Part shown: one piece after another, positions 55,586-64,000 of the stretch
How positions within the stretch are numbered: the first letter of the stretch is position 1
Layout of the letters: each line of letters opens with the position of its first letter
Source: Collimonas fungivorans Ter331
Lineage (GTDB): Bacteria; Pseudomonadota; Gammaproteobacteria; Burkholderiales; Burkholderiaceae_D
Length of the DNA: 64,000 bases
Direction of reading: 5' to 3'
Assembly (NCBI RefSeq): GCF_000221045.1
Contig: NC_015856.1
Coordinates: forward strand, 1-64,000
The notes under the pieces: generated by a model
Databases searched by the model: none
What the model saw: only the letters and a program-made list of their open reading frames with translations
What the model was told of the DNA's origin: nothing
Translations under genes and position numbers: made by a program

Positions 55586-56334
55586 TGAAAAACAGGAAAC
55601 CGCTTGCCGCTCTTGATAAGATCGCGTTCTTGCTGGTGGCTGCGGCGCTAGGTGCCTGCACCGGCGAGGTAGTGCCGGACAATGCCCGCATCGAGTCGGT
55701 CGGCATGCTTGCCTTGCACGGCCGCCAGGTAAGCGCGATTACCCAGCTGCAAGCATGGGCCGCAGCGGGGCGGCCGGTGGCGCAGCGCGAACTGGCGCTG
55801 GCGCTGGCGTCGATTCCCGACCAGTCCGCGCAAGCCGGCGCCTGGCTGGAGAAAGCGGCGGCAGCGGGCGATACGGAATCCCGGTTTCAATTGGCGCAAG
55901 CGCTTTATCAAGGCAGTCTGGGACTCAAGCTTGACCAGGCCCAGGCCTGGAGCTGGTATGAGCGCGCGGCCAGGTCAGGCAATGCCAAAGCCAGTTTCAT
56001 GCTGGCGCGCATGGCGAAATACGGCGAAGGCGTGCCGCGCGACCTGGAACTGTCGGCTACCTGGCTGCTGGAGGCCAGCAAGCAGGGCAACGCGCAGGCG
56101 ATGTTCCTGCTGTCGAACGCCTATGCCGCAGGCGAGGGCGTGGAACAGAATCCGCAGCTGGCCCGGGAATGGCTGGAACGTTCGGCCGAGGGCGACTTTC
56201 CGGTGGCGATACAGGCCCTCGCCATGAGCCTGGAGGGCGGCGACCAGCATGGCGAACCGGATCCTGTGCGGGCGCGCCACCTGATCAAGGAAGCCACCGA
56301 CGAGCGCAGCATGCGTTGGAATAACTATCAGTAG
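55582..56334 (+). CDS. Sel1-repeat lipoprotein
   Basis: This 250-residue protein has an N-terminal signal with lipobox LGACTG and about five Sel1 repeats of roughly 36 residues, for example SRFQLAQALYQGSLGLKLDQ, ASFMLARMAKYGEGVPRDLE and AMFLLSNAYAAGEGVEQNPQ. Sel1 repeats serve as protein-binding scaffolds. It overlaps the cpdB stop by four bases (ATGA), so it is likely co-translated and may interact with or localise the nucleotidase. The TAG stop is part of the palindromic repeat that begins at 56331. Confidence 0.85.
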   Translation: MMKNRKPLAALDKIAFLLVAAALGACTGEVVPDNARIESVGMLALHGRQVSAITQLQAWAAAGRPVAQRELALALASIPDQSAQAGAWLEKAAAAGDTESRFQLAQALYQGSLGLKLDQAQAWSWYERAARSGNAKASFMLARMAKYGEGVPRDLELSATWLLEASKQGNAQAMFLLSNAYAAGEGVEQNPQLAREWLERSAEGDFPVAIQALAMSLEGGDQHGEPDPVRARHLIKEATDERSMRWNNYQ

Positions 56335-56358
56335 GGTGGGCACCTGTGCCCACCCTAC
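56331..56358. repeat. Minimal GTAGGGTGGGCAC palindrome overlapping a stop codon
   Basis: Two perfect 13-base arms, GTAGGGTGGGCAC and its complement, with CT between. The TAG stop of the Sel1 gene lies within the left arm. This is the shortest complete member of the family described at 2838 and may act as a transcription terminator. Confidence 0.85.
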
Positions 56359-56493
56359 GCGCTGGTCCTCATACTCAACGGAGTAGAATTAGCCAGGAAC
56401 CTGTGTGCCTATCCGGCGTCATATGCCGGCTGCCGGCCTTTGCATCGGCCGCATCTGCACACACCAGCCCCGGATTTTTCATGAGGATCTTTC

Positions 56494-57309
56494 ATGCTCT
56501 TGTCACCACGACGAACTTTCGTTGCCGCCCTCTTCCTCACCGCCACCCAGATCGCCTTTGCGCAAGCGCCGAAAACCGTCTTCCTTGAAGAGCTGACCTG
56601 GACCGAGCTGCGCAGCCAGATCCAGGCCGGCAAGACCACCATCCTGATTCCCATCGGCGCCACCGAGCAAAGCGGCCCCGATGTCGCGCTGGGCAAGCAC
56701 AACATCAGGGTGAAAGTTTTATCGCAGCGGATCGCGGAAGGCCTGGGCAATGCGCTGGTGGCGCCGGTGATCGCCTACGTGCCGGAAGGCAATTATGCGC
56801 CGCCTACATCCCATATGCGCTTCCCCGGCACCATCACGATCCCGGACGATGTTTTCCAGAAGACGCTGGAATCGGCCGCCAACAGTTTCAAGGTTCACGG
56901 TTTCAAGAACATCGTTTTCCTGGGCGACCATGGCGGTTACCAGAACGATATCAAGAAAGCCGTGGCGCAGCTGAACAAGAGCTGGGCCGGCTCGCCGGCG
57001 CGCGCCATCCTGCCGCCGGAATATTACGCCGCCAGCTCGGACGGCTACGCCGAGATACTGCGCAAGCGCGGTTATCGCGACGATGAAATCGGCACCCATG
57101 CCGGGCTGGCCGACACCTCGCTGCAACTGGCCGTGGCGCCGCAGATGGTGCGCCAGGACAGCCTGCGCAACGGTCCCAAGCTCGGCCTGGCCGACGGTGT
57201 CTATGGCGGCGATCCGCGCCGTTCCAGCGCTGAAATCGGCCAGCTCGGCATCGACAACATCGTGACGCAGACAGTCAAGGCGCTTAAGGCCGAGACCGCG
57301 GCCCGCTGA
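56494..57309 (+). CDS. Exported creatininase-family protein
   Basis: This 271-residue protein has a signal peptide (1-23, ending FAQA). The creatininase fold is seen in IPIGATEQSGPDVALGKHN and FLGDHGGYQND. The family consensus is GxxEQHGPHLPxxTD, with E, H and D as metal ligands. Here the H after EQ is S, the second H is D, and the final TD is HN, so metal binding differs from true creatininases; related exported proteins have similar changes. It lies 55 bases before the YncE-like propeller gene and probably forms an operon with it. Substrate unknown. Confidence 0.75.
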   Translation: MLLSPRRTFVAALFLTATQIAFAQAPKTVFLEELTWTELRSQIQAGKTTILIPIGATEQSGPDVALGKHNIRVKVLSQRIAEGLGNALVAPVIAYVPEGNYAPPTSHMRFPGTITIPDDVFQKTLESAANSFKVHGFKNIVFLGDHGGYQNDIKKAVAQLNKSWAGSPARAILPPEYYAASSDGYAEILRKRGYRDDEIGTHAGLADTSLQLAVAPQMVRQDSLRNGPKLGLADGVYGGDPRRSSAEIGQLGIDNIVTQTVKALKAETAAR

Positions 57310-57364
57310 ATCATCACTTCAATTACTGGCGCTACTTTGCTGCTTATTTAATCAAGGAACCATC

Positions 57365-58567
57365 ATGCAATTTCGTTCTTGCCGCTCTGGCCGCTTTGGC
57401 CGTTTATCGCGCCTCGCCGTCTCCGTCAGCAGCGCCCTGGCAGTCTTGTCCGTCGCCGCCGGCGCATCCGCCGCGCCGGCGGCTCCCGCCGCCATCGCCA
57501 CCGTGGCCGGCATGCCGCCCGTGGTCAACCCTGCCAACCTGTACAGCGAAGCCGGCGCCGGCCGCCTCAGTCCGGTGGTGGCCGAGGCATTGCCGCGGAT
57601 TTATGTGCCCAACCTGCGCTCCAACGATGTCTACGTGATCGATCCGGCGACCTTCAAGGTAGTCGAGAAATTCCGTGTCGGCTACAGCCCGCAGCACGTG
57701 GTTCCGGCCTGGGACCTGAAAACCCTGTGGGTGGCGAACAATGCCGAAGGCCGGCCCGACGGCAGCCTGACTCCCATCGATCCGAAGACCGCCAAGCCGG
57801 GCAAGGAAGTGGCAGTGGAAGACCCCTACAATATGTACTTCACGCCGGACGGCAAGGAAGCCATCGTGGTGGTGGAAGCACATGCCCAGCTGGACTTCCG
57901 CGATGCGCACACGATGGCCTTGAAATCGAGCCTGCCGGTGCCGGAATGCAAGGGCATCAACCACGCCGATTTTTCGATCGACGGCAAATACGCCCTGTTC
58001 ACCTGCGAGTTCGGCGGCAAGCTGGCCAAGATCGACATGGTCAACCGCAAGGTGCTCGGTTACCTGCTGCTCGACAAGAAAGGCATGCCGCAAGACATTC
58101 GCATCGCGCCGGACGGCAAGGCGTTTTTCGTGGCCGACATGATGGCCGACGGCATTTATGTGGTGGATGGCGACAGCTTCACCAAGACCGGTTTCATCAA
58201 GACCGGCGTCGGCACCCACGGCTTGTATCCGAGCCGCGACGGCAGCAAGCTGTACATCTCCAACCGCGGCTCGAACAAGGTCCACGGCGCACGCCATGGC
58301 AAGGGCAGCATCTCGGTGCTCGACTTCGCCACACGCCAGGTGGTAGCCAACTGGCCGATCCCGGGCGGCGGCAGTCCTGACATGGGCAACGTCAGCGCGG
58401 ACGGCAAGATGCTGTGGCTGTCGGGACGTTTCGACGATGTCGTGTACGCCATCGACACCACCAGCGGCGCGGTCAAGTCGATTCCTGTCGGCATGGAGCC
58501 GCACGGCCTGACGGTGTGGCCGCAACCGGGCCGTTATTCGCTGGGCCATACCGGCAACATGCGCTGA
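57365..58567 (+). CDS. Exported YncE-like beta-propeller protein
   Basis: This 400-residue protein has a long signal peptide (about 1-36, SSALAVLSVAAGASA). The repeats IYVPNLRSNDVYVIDPATFK, LYISNRGSNKV and ISVLDFATRQVVANW are YVTN/YncE-type blades of a seven-bladed propeller. Such proteins bind ligands or DNA or support quinoprotein pathways. It sits behind the creatininase-family gene, and AAGGA precedes its ATG. No catalytic residues can be assigned. The C terminus (HTGNMR) is complete. Confidence 0.85.
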   Translation: MQFRSCRSGRFGRLSRLAVSVSSALAVLSVAAGASAAPAAPAAIATVAGMPPVVNPANLYSEAGAGRLSPVVAEALPRIYVPNLRSNDVYVIDPATFKVVEKFRVGYSPQHVVPAWDLKTLWVANNAEGRPDGSLTPIDPKTAKPGKEVAVEDPYNMYFTPDGKEAIVVVEAHAQLDFRDAHTMALKSSLPVPECKGINHADFSIDGKYALFTCEFGGKLAKIDMVNRKVLGYLLLDKKGMPQDIRIAPDGKAFFVADMMADGIYVVDGDSFTKTGFIKTGVGTHGLYPSRDGSKLYISNRGSNKVHGARHGKGSISVLDFATRQVVANWPIPGGGSPDMGNVSADGKMLWLSGRFDDVVYAIDTTSGAVKSIPVGMEPHGLTVWPQPGRYSLGHTGNMR

Positions 58568-58765
58568 CCGGCGTTACAGAACGCCCCTGCGATCGCTTTT
58601 CTCCGCGCCGCCGAGCGAAGACGTCGCCGCGGTGTTATTGCTGACATTTTTCCAGTTCGGCGGCGACAATCGCGGGCTTGTCATATTGATGGGTTATAGT
58701 TGGCGGGCAGCCTGCGTGCATCGCCGTCAGGGTGTGCCTGTCTGACCTCCACTTTCCACCCGATC

Positions 58766-59482
58766 ATGCAAGCCACAGAATCTTTCGAAGTCGCCTACGA
58801 CAACTTCGCGCTGAAAGGCGATTTCCATCCCGCCGCCTCGTCCAGCCATGTCCTGATACTGCACGGCGCGGGCGCCAGCTCGCGCGCTACCGCCAGCCGT
58901 TCGGGATTGCGGCCAGCGCTGCAGGCGCGCGGCGTCGCCAGCACTTCCTTCGATTGCATCGGCCATGGCGACACCGGCGGTTCGCTGCAATTTTCCTCGC
59001 TAAGCAGCCGCACGCGCCAGGCCGCAGCGGTGATCGCCGCGCGCAAGCTGGCGCAGCCGCTGGTGATCTGCGGCAGCAGCATGGGCGCTTACAACGCCAT
59101 CCGGCTGACCCAGACCCATGATGTCGCCGGGCTGATCCTGATAGTGCCCGGCGTGTACACACCTTCGGCCTACAACGTGCCGTTCGGACCGCAATTCTCC
59201 ACGATCATCCGGCGCGACCACAGCTGGGCCGACAGCGACGCCTGGGCGATCCTGGCGGAATTCAAGGGCAAGCTGCTGGTGATCGCCGCCGAACACGATG
59301 CGGTGATCCCGCCGGAGATACCGGAACGGCTGCTGCTGTCGGCGCGCAAGGCGCGTTCGCGCCGGCTGCGGGTGGTGGCCGGGACCGACCATCAGTGCCT
59401 GTTCCCATTGGTGAGTGAAGAACGTCCGGATGAGTTTGACGAATTGATGAGCTTGATTGTCGGCTGTGCGAGCGATTCCTAG
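58766..59482 (+). CDS. Alpha/beta hydrolase
   Basis: This 238-residue protein has the order HGAGASSR (oxyanion region), nucleophile elbow GSSMGAYNA (Ser near residue 111), an acid around EHDAVIPPE and catalytic His in GTDHQCLF. The fold is that of small esterases/lipases without a signal peptide. The start at MQATESFEVAYDNF is preferred to an ATG at 58700. The gene stands between the propeller and SDR genes, with about 200 bp upstream that probably carries its promoter. Substrate unknown. Confidence 0.85.
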   Translation: MQATESFEVAYDNFALKGDFHPAASSSHVLILHGAGASSRATASRSGLRPALQARGVASTSFDCIGHGDTGGSLQFSSLSSRTRQAAAVIAARKLAQPLVICGSSMGAYNAIRLTQTHDVAGLILIVPGVYTPSAYNVPFGPQFSTIIRRDHSWADSDAWAILAEFKGKLLVIAAEHDAVIPPEIPERLLLSARKARSRRLRVVAGTDHQCLFPLVSEERPDEFDELMSLIVGCASDS

Positions 59483-59587
59483 CGGAGCCAGCGCCGGACC
59501 AATGCCGATTCCCGATTTCCTCTATGATTCAAGGGTGGCTGCATTGTGCATCGCGTGCCAGCGTTTCCAACCATCAGAGAGGATTCC

Positions 59588-60382
59588 ATGAAAATCGATT
59601 TAAGCGACAAACATGCAATAGTGAGCGGTTCGACCGCCGGCATCGGCCTGGCGATTGCGCTCGGCCTGGCGCAGGCGGGGGCAACGGTGGTGGTGAACGG
59701 CCGCACCCAGGAACGGGTCGACCAAGCCCTGGCGCAGATCCGCGACAAAGTTCCCGGTGCCCGTCTGCAAGGCATCGCCGCCGATCTCGGCGCCCCGGAC
59801 GGCGCCGCCTTGCTGTTCAAGCAAGTGCCCGAGACCGACATCCTGATCAACAACCTGGGCATCTTCGAAGCCAAGCCTTTCTTCGATATTTCCGACGAAG
59901 AGTGGCAGCGTTTCTTCGATGTCAACGTGATGAGCGCGGTGCGGCTGTCGCGCCACTATGCGCCGGCCATGGTCAAGCGCGGCTGGGGCCGGGTGCAGTT
60001 CCTGTCAAGCGAATCGGGTTTGCAGATTCCCAAGGAAATGGTTCACTACGGCGTGACCAAGACCGCCCTGCTGGCAGTCTCGCGCGGGCTGGCGGAAACC
60101 CTGGCCGGCAGCGGCGTCACCGTCAACGCAGTATTGCCTGGCCCGACCCGCTCCGAGGGTGTCGGCAATTTTTTCGCTTCGATGGCGCGCGACCAGGGTG
60201 TCGCAAGCGAAGCGCTGGAACGCGACTTCCTCAAAGAACATCGACCGAGCTCGCTGATCCAGCGCTTGGCGACGGTAGAAGAAGTCGCCAACATGGTGGT
60301 CTACCTGGCGTCTGTACAGGCATCGGCCACGACCGGTGCGGCCCTGCGCGTGGATGGCGGCGTGGTGCGGTCGATTTCCTGA
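59588..60382 (+). CDS. Short-chain dehydrogenase/reductase (SDR)
   Basis: This 264-residue classical SDR has the cofactor loop SGSTAGIGLAIA (residues 9-20), NNLG at about 86-89, catalytic Ser in LSSESG and YGVTKTALL with Tyr/Lys near 158-162. The C-terminal TTGAALRVDGGVV is standard. The start is the ATG at 59588 preceded by GAGGA; a frame start at 59546 is possible. It is annotated as an oxidoreductase of unknown substrate. No partner genes are evident. Confidence 0.92.
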   Translation: MKIDLSDKHAIVSGSTAGIGLAIALGLAQAGATVVVNGRTQERVDQALAQIRDKVPGARLQGIAADLGAPDGAALLFKQVPETDILINNLGIFEAKPFFDISDEEWQRFFDVNVMSAVRLSRHYAPAMVKRGWGRVQFLSSESGLQIPKEMVHYGVTKTALLAVSRGLAETLAGSGVTVNAVLPGPTRSEGVGNFFASMARDQGVASEALERDFLKEHRPSSLIQRLATVEEVANMVVYLASVQASATTGAALRVDGGVVRSIS

Positions 60383-60613
60383 TCCACCCTGGATCCTAGG
60401 CGGCGGCTTCCGCTGCCCGCGCAGCCGATGTTTCCAGCTCTCCTGTGGGACCGCAGCGTTGTGCAGCGGCGCAGGAGAGTATGGTGATGTAGGTTTATTA
60501 TAAAGAACGGAGATTTTTGTTAAATAGGTACATAAACTAGGAGCTGGCGCATTGACCGGAACATTTCACTCTACAGCCGGGTCTGTTAGAGCTACCATCC
60601 ACACCATGAGACA

Positions 60614-60754
60614 ATGATGCGCCTACTGTTTGCCCTGATAACAAGCCTGCTGCTGGCAGCCTGCGGCCATGTGACATCGCCTTCCGGCGAAAGCGGCACT
60701 ACCATTACGCCCTACGGCGTGATCGATACCGGCGTCACGCGCACAAATCGCTAA
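60614..60754 (+). CDS. 46-residue lipoprotein
   Basis: This short protein, MMRLLFALITSLLLAACGHV followed by about 26 polar residues, has a clear lipobox (LAAC). The mature part is rich in Gly, Thr and Ser with no motif. It lies 38 bases before gmhA on the same strand, so the two may be co-transcribed. Small lipoproteins are common and usually of unknown function. The preceding 60383-60613 stretch has a CTCTCCTG/CAGGAGAG inverted repeat (60438-60479) but no other gene. Confidence 0.65.
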   Translation: MMRLLFALITSLLLAACGHVTSPSGESGTTITPYGVIDTGVTRTNR

Positions 60755-60792
60755 CAACGCGAACTTATGTCGCTAATTTATTCGAATGGAGC

Positions 60793-61395
60793 ATGCAATT
60801 GAAGCAACACATTAACGCCAGCCTGGCCGAAGCGCAGCAATCGCTGGAAGCGCTGCTCGCCAACGACGCCGCACTGCAGTCGATCGAACAGGCGGCGGCG
60901 CTGCTGATCGATGTGTTTGAACGCAAAGGCCGCGTGTATTCATGCGGCAACGGCGGCTCCATGTGCGACGCCATGCACTTCGCCGAAGAGCTGACCGGCC
61001 GCTACCGGCTGGACCGGGCGGCGCTGGGCGCAACCGCGATCAGCGATGCCGGCCACCTGACCTGCGTCGGCAACGACCATGGTTACGAGCAGGTGTTTTC
61101 ACGTTATATCGAAGGGCATGGACGCGCCGGCGATTGCCTGGTCGCGCTGAGCACCAGCGGCACCAGCAAGAACATCATCCGCGCGGCACAAACCGCACGC
61201 GACCTCGGCATGCATGTGATCGTGTTGTCCGGCAAGCAGGCCGAGCTGCTGTCGTCCCTGAGCGATGTTTATATCTGCACCCCGGGCGGCGCCTTTGCCG
61301 ACCGCGTGCAGGAATTGCACATCAAGGTGCTGCACATCCTGATCGAGCTGATCGAACGTCATTTCTTTCCAGAGAATTACGCCTCCAAGGCATAG
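60793..61395 (+). CDS. gmhA: Sedoheptulose 7-phosphate isomerase
   Basis: This 200-residue SIS-domain isomerase converts sedoheptulose 7-phosphate to glycero-manno-heptose 7-phosphate, the first step of the heptose branch of lipopolysaccharide core synthesis. The motifs CGNGGSMCDAMHFAEELTGR, LSTSGTSKNIIRAA and ELHIKVLHILIELIE, along with the ISDAGHLTCVGND segment, identify GmhA rather than DiaA. Length is about that of E. coli GmhA. It stands behind a small lipoprotein gene and is followed by a hairpin, so probably ends a transcript. No other heptose genes are nearby. Confidence 0.88.
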   Translation: MQLKQHINASLAEAQQSLEALLANDAALQSIEQAAALLIDVFERKGRVYSCGNGGSMCDAMHFAEELTGRYRLDRAALGATAISDAGHLTCVGNDHGYEQVFSRYIEGHGRAGDCLVALSTSGTSKNIIRAAQTARDLGMHVIVLSGKQAELLSSLSDVYICTPGGAFADRVQELHIKVLHILIELIERHFFPENYASKA

Positions 61396-61408
61396 TTTCG
61401 GCAGCCCG

Positions 61409-61435
61409 CTGCATTTCTGTAATAAGGAAATGCAG
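61409..61435 (+). terminator. Hairpin downstream of gmhA
   Basis: A perfect 9-bp stem (CTGCATTTC and GAAATGCAG) with a 9-base loop lies 13 bases after the gmhA stop. There is no T-run, so it may be Rho-assisted or only an RNA end protector. Confidence 0.4.
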
Positions 61436-61569
61436 TAATCGCGCATGGCTTCATTTCCGCGCAAACCGCAGGCGGGGCCTGGTTTCACGCGTGGATACAT
61501 AAGCTAATAGATAGTAAGTAGTTGGGATGGAAACCGGATTTTTTTACGATGCATGCTCACTAAAGTGGG

Positions 61570-63546
61570 ATGACATCAACAATGAAAAAAGCCGGATCGC
61601 AATCTCTCTCGCAATTTTTTGTTATTCGCCTCGGCGTGATCGCCGCCGCAATAGCCAGCCTGGTCACGCTCGCAGCGTGCGGCGGTTCGGACACGGGCCT
61701 GGCTGCGTCGGTTCCCGCCGCGCCGGTAGTGCAGAAACGCCCGAACATCCTCTATATCATGGCCGACGACCTCGGTTACTCGGACATCCGCGCTTTCGGC
61801 GGTGAAATCAATACGCCCAACCTCGATGCCCTGGTGCAGTCGGGCCGCATCCTGACCAACCACCACACCGGCACCGTCTGCGCGATCACGCGCTCGATGC
61901 TGATTTCCGGCACCGACCATCATTTGGTGGGCGAAGGTACGATGGGCGCGCCCGCCGACGAACGCAAGGGTTTGCCCGGCTACGAAGGTTACCTGAACGA
62001 TCGTGCGCTGTCGGTGGCGCAGTTGCTGAAGGATGGCGGTTACCACACCTACATGGCGGGCAAGTGGCATATCGGTTCGGGCATTCCGGGCAGCGCCAAC
62101 GGCGGCGGCCAGACTCCTGACCAGTGGGGCTTCGAGCACAGCTATGCCTTGCTCGGCGGCGCCGCCAGCAATCACTTTGCGCACGAACCGGCCGGCTCAA
62201 AGAACTACACCGAAGACGGCCAGTATGTACAGCCGGGCCAGCCAGGCCAGCCGGGCGGTACAGGCGGCAGCCCGGCGCTATTCTATTCGACCGATTTCTA
62301 TACGCAGCGCCTGATTTCCTACATCGATGCCAACAAGGCCGACGGCAAGCCTTTCTTCGCTTACGCAGCTTTCACTTCGCCGCATTGGCCGCTGCAAGTG
62401 CCGGAGCCCTACTTGCATAACTATGCCGGCAAGTACGACCAGGGTTATGACGCCATACGCAACGCCCGCATCGCGCGCCAGAAAGCGCTCGGCATCATCC
62501 CGGCCGATTTCACGCCGTTTGCCGGGGTGCCGGAGAAACTGGTGTCGTCGCCCGCCACCGTCAACAACGGCAGCGCCAACGCCAAATACATCAACGCCGT
62601 GCACAGTGCGGCGCAAGGGTATTCGGACTATGGTCCGGGCGTGGTCGACAAGGCATGGAGCAGCTTGTCGCCGGCCGAAAAGAAAGCCCAGGCGCGCTAC
62701 ATGGAAATCTATGCCGGCATGGTCGAAAACCTTGACCACAACATCGGCCTGCTGGTCCAGCACCTGAAGGATATCGGCGAATACGACAATACGTTCATCA
62801 TGTTCCAGTCGGACAATGGCGCGGAAGGCTGGCCGATCGACTCCGGCGCCGATCCGACCGCCACCGATACCGCCAATGCAGCCGATCCCGTGTATGCGGC
62901 GCTGGGCAGCGACAACGGCAAGCAGAATGCGCAGCGCCTGCAATACGGCTTGCGCTGGGCCGAGGTCAGCGCCACGCCGTTCCGCCTGACCAAGGGCTAC
63001 GCCACCGAGGGCGGCGTGTCGACGCCGCTGATCGTGCACCTGCCGGGCCAGACCACGCAGCTGCCGACCTTGCGTCCGTTCACCCACGTGACTGACAACA
63101 CCGCGACCTTCCTCGCCGTGGCCCAGATCGCCCCGCCCACACAGCCGGCGCCGCCGCTGCTCAACAGTTTGAACGGCGCCGACCAGAACGAGGGCAAGGT
63201 GGTCTACAACAACCGCTACGTTTATCCGATCAGCGGCCAGTCCCTGCTGCCGCTGCTGAACGGCCAGGGCGCGTCTGTGGTGCATAACGCGCCGTTCGGC
63301 GACGAGGCATACGGACGCGGTTACCTGCGCAGCAGCGACGGCCAGTGGAAAGCGCTCTGGACCGAACCGCCGAACGGCCCGCTGGACGGCCATTGGGAAT
63401 TGTTCGACGTGACGGTGGACCGCGGCGAGAACCATGACGTATCGGCGCAGAATCCATCCGTCATCAGTAGCCTGATCCAGCAATGGAACAACTATATGAG
63501 CGCCGTCGGCGGCGTTGAACCGCAGCGTCCGCGCGGCTATTACTGA
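61570..63546 (+). CDS. Sulfatase (arylsulfatase) lipoprotein with unusual active-site motif
   Basis: This 658-residue exported hydrolase has a signal with lipobox TLAACGG (Cys37). The alkaline-phosphatase-type sulfatase domain begins NILYIMADDLGYSD with metal-binding DD. The active-site segment is C104-A-I-T-R108. The usual sulfatase signature is C/S-x-P/A-x-R; Cys and Arg are kept but the third residue is Ile. KWHIGSG and QSDNGAEG supply further metal and sulfate ligands. It would cleave sulfate esters outside the cytoplasm if Cys104 is converted to formylglycine. The enzyme for that step appears to be encoded immediately downstream. Confidence 0.88.
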   Translation: MTSTMKKAGSQSLSQFFVIRLGVIAAAIASLVTLAACGGSDTGLAASVPAAPVVQKRPNILYIMADDLGYSDIRAFGGEINTPNLDALVQSGRILTNHHTGTVCAITRSMLISGTDHHLVGEGTMGAPADERKGLPGYEGYLNDRALSVAQLLKDGGYHTYMAGKWHIGSGIPGSANGGGQTPDQWGFEHSYALLGGAASNHFAHEPAGSKNYTEDGQYVQPGQPGQPGGTGGSPALFYSTDFYTQRLISYIDANKADGKPFFAYAAFTSPHWPLQVPEPYLHNYAGKYDQGYDAIRNARIARQKALGIIPADFTPFAGVPEKLVSSPATVNNGSANAKYINAVHSAAQGYSDYGPGVVDKAWSSLSPAEKKAQARYMEIYAGMVENLDHNIGLLVQHLKDIGEYDNTFIMFQSDNGAEGWPIDSGADPTATDTANAADPVYAALGSDNGKQNAQRLQYGLRWAEVSATPFRLTKGYATEGGVSTPLIVHLPGQTTQLPTLRPFTHVTDNTATFLAVAQIAPPTQPAPPLLNSLNGADQNEGKVVYNNRYVYPISGQSLLPLLNGQGASVVHNAPFGDEAYGRGYLRSSDGQWKALWTEPPNGPLDGHWELFDVTVDRGENHDVSAQNPSVISSLIQQWNNYMSAVGGVEPQRPRGYY

Positions 63547-63553
63547 GCGCTCG

Positions 63554-64000
63554 ATGAGAATGCGGATCTGGTTAAGCGGAGCGGCAGGCGCGGCGGCCTT
63601 GCTGGCGGCGGCAGTTGCCTTGCCGTTGACGGCGAGCGGCGGCGGCCTCGACCAGCAGAACCGGGCGCGCAGCCTGGCGCCGCTGGGTTCGGAGCCGCAG
63701 TGCGAGGCGTATTCGGGGTTGCCGGCGCGCTGGGGCAGCGATCCGCAAGCCGGCATGGTGCACCTGGGCGCCGGCGCATTCGTCTTCGGCAGCAAGTTCG
63801 GTTACGAAGACGAACGCCCGCGCGGCGACGGCAAGACCAGGGTGCGCGGATTCTGGATCGACCAGACCGATGTCACCAACGCCCAGTTTTCCTCCTTCGT
63901 TGCCGCAACCGGCTATGTCAGCGATGCCGAGCGCCAGGGTGGCGGCGCGGTGTTCCACAAGCCGACGCTGGAAGAACTGAACGCGCGCGACCTGGCATGG
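63554..64000 (+). CDS. Formylglycine-generating enzyme-like protein, 5' part
   Basis: The first 149 codons are present and the gene continues beyond the window. A signal or membrane anchor (residues 3-25, IWLSGAAGAAALLAAAVALP) is followed by the FGE-sulfatase fold, GMVHLGAGAFVFGSKFGYED, and FWIDQTDVTNAQFSSFV. This family (SUMF1/FGE) oxidises the active-site Cys of sulfatases to formylglycine. It begins seven bases after the sulfatase stop, so they form an operon. An exported rather than cytosolic FGE would be unusual for bacteria. The essential catalytic Cys residues lie in the missing C-terminal half. Confidence 0.85.
   Translation, partial: MRMRIWLSGAAGAAALLAAAVALPLTASGGGLDQQNRARSLAPLGSEPQCEAYSGLPARWGSDPQAGMVHLGAGAFVFGSKFGYEDERPRGDGKTRVRGFWIDQTDVTNAQFSSFVAATGYVSDAERQGGGAVFHKPTLEELNARDLAW

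Noticed and set aside
57379-58380. 333-residue frame overlapping the YncE-like gene
   Set aside because: A +2-frame shadow rich in Arg/Gln/Gly; the in-frame protein has propeller repeats and a signal peptide.
60438-60479. CTCTCCTG/CAGGAGAG inverted repeat as a terminator
   Set aside because: The loop is 26 bases and there is no T-run; noted only within the small-lipoprotein entry.

Overview
The window starts exactly at the ATG of dnaA and runs dnaA, dnaN, gyrB, so it is the first 64 kb of a circular chromosome numbered from the replication origin; oriC itself most likely lies just upstream, outside the window. High GC in the backbone genes, the gene order and the protein sequences suggest a betaproteobacterium of the Oxalobacteraceae (Collimonas/Herbaspirillum type). 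The genus is an inference; no 16S rRNA is present.

0-5.5 kb: replication core. 5.5-19.7 kb: an accessory defence island directly behind gyrB. It opens with a decayed helix-turn-helix gene, then a complete type I restriction-modification operon (hsdR-hsdM-hsdS, translationally coupled), a convergent DUF262/DUF1524 (GmrSD-like) nuclease, about 850 bp of mostly non-coding DNA, an overlapping pair encoding a membrane protein and a DEDDh exonuclease, and an AT-rich module of promoter, structured RNA, intrinsic terminator and a 497-residue reverse transcriptase. That last module is bracketed by two copies of an ~88-bp palindromic repeat and looks like a defence-associated RT (DRT, most like the DRT2 arrangement). 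An XRE regulator, a SymE-like toxin and a PrlF/YhaV toxin-antitoxin pair close the island.

20-29 kb: mixed accessory and housekeeping genes: AraC regulator divergent from an SDR, a self-inhibited Fic protein with a repeat-rich upstream region, a membrane protein, DUF899, glutathione S-transferase, beta-propeller, a TPR-like HTH protein and thiopurine methyltransferase. 29-32 kb: a large Tat-exported GH35 beta-galactosidase lipoprotein with lectin repeats. 32.7-40.3 kb: a type VI secretion effector module on the minus strand (VgrG with a transthyretin-like tail, a candidate periplasmic partner, a phospholipase D effector of the Tle5 type, a Sel1 protein and two small membrane-anchored proteins). 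40.5-43 kb: a frameshifted fatty-acid desaturase operon and an orphan ABC ATPase. 43-49.3 kb: a secreted protease / trimeric autotransporter operon convergent with a phosphocholine-type phospholipase C.

49.5-64 kb: metabolic and envelope genes: isocitrate dehydrogenase, ahpC-ahpF, a cpdB-like nucleotidase with a Sel1 lipoprotein, a creatininase-family protein with a YncE-like propeller, an alpha/beta hydrolase, an SDR, a 46-residue lipoprotein, gmhA, and a sulfatase followed by a formylglycine-generating enzyme that runs off the end. A dispersed palindromic repeat (core GTAGGGTGGGCAC) sits at the 3' ends of several genes and twice supplies the stop codon.
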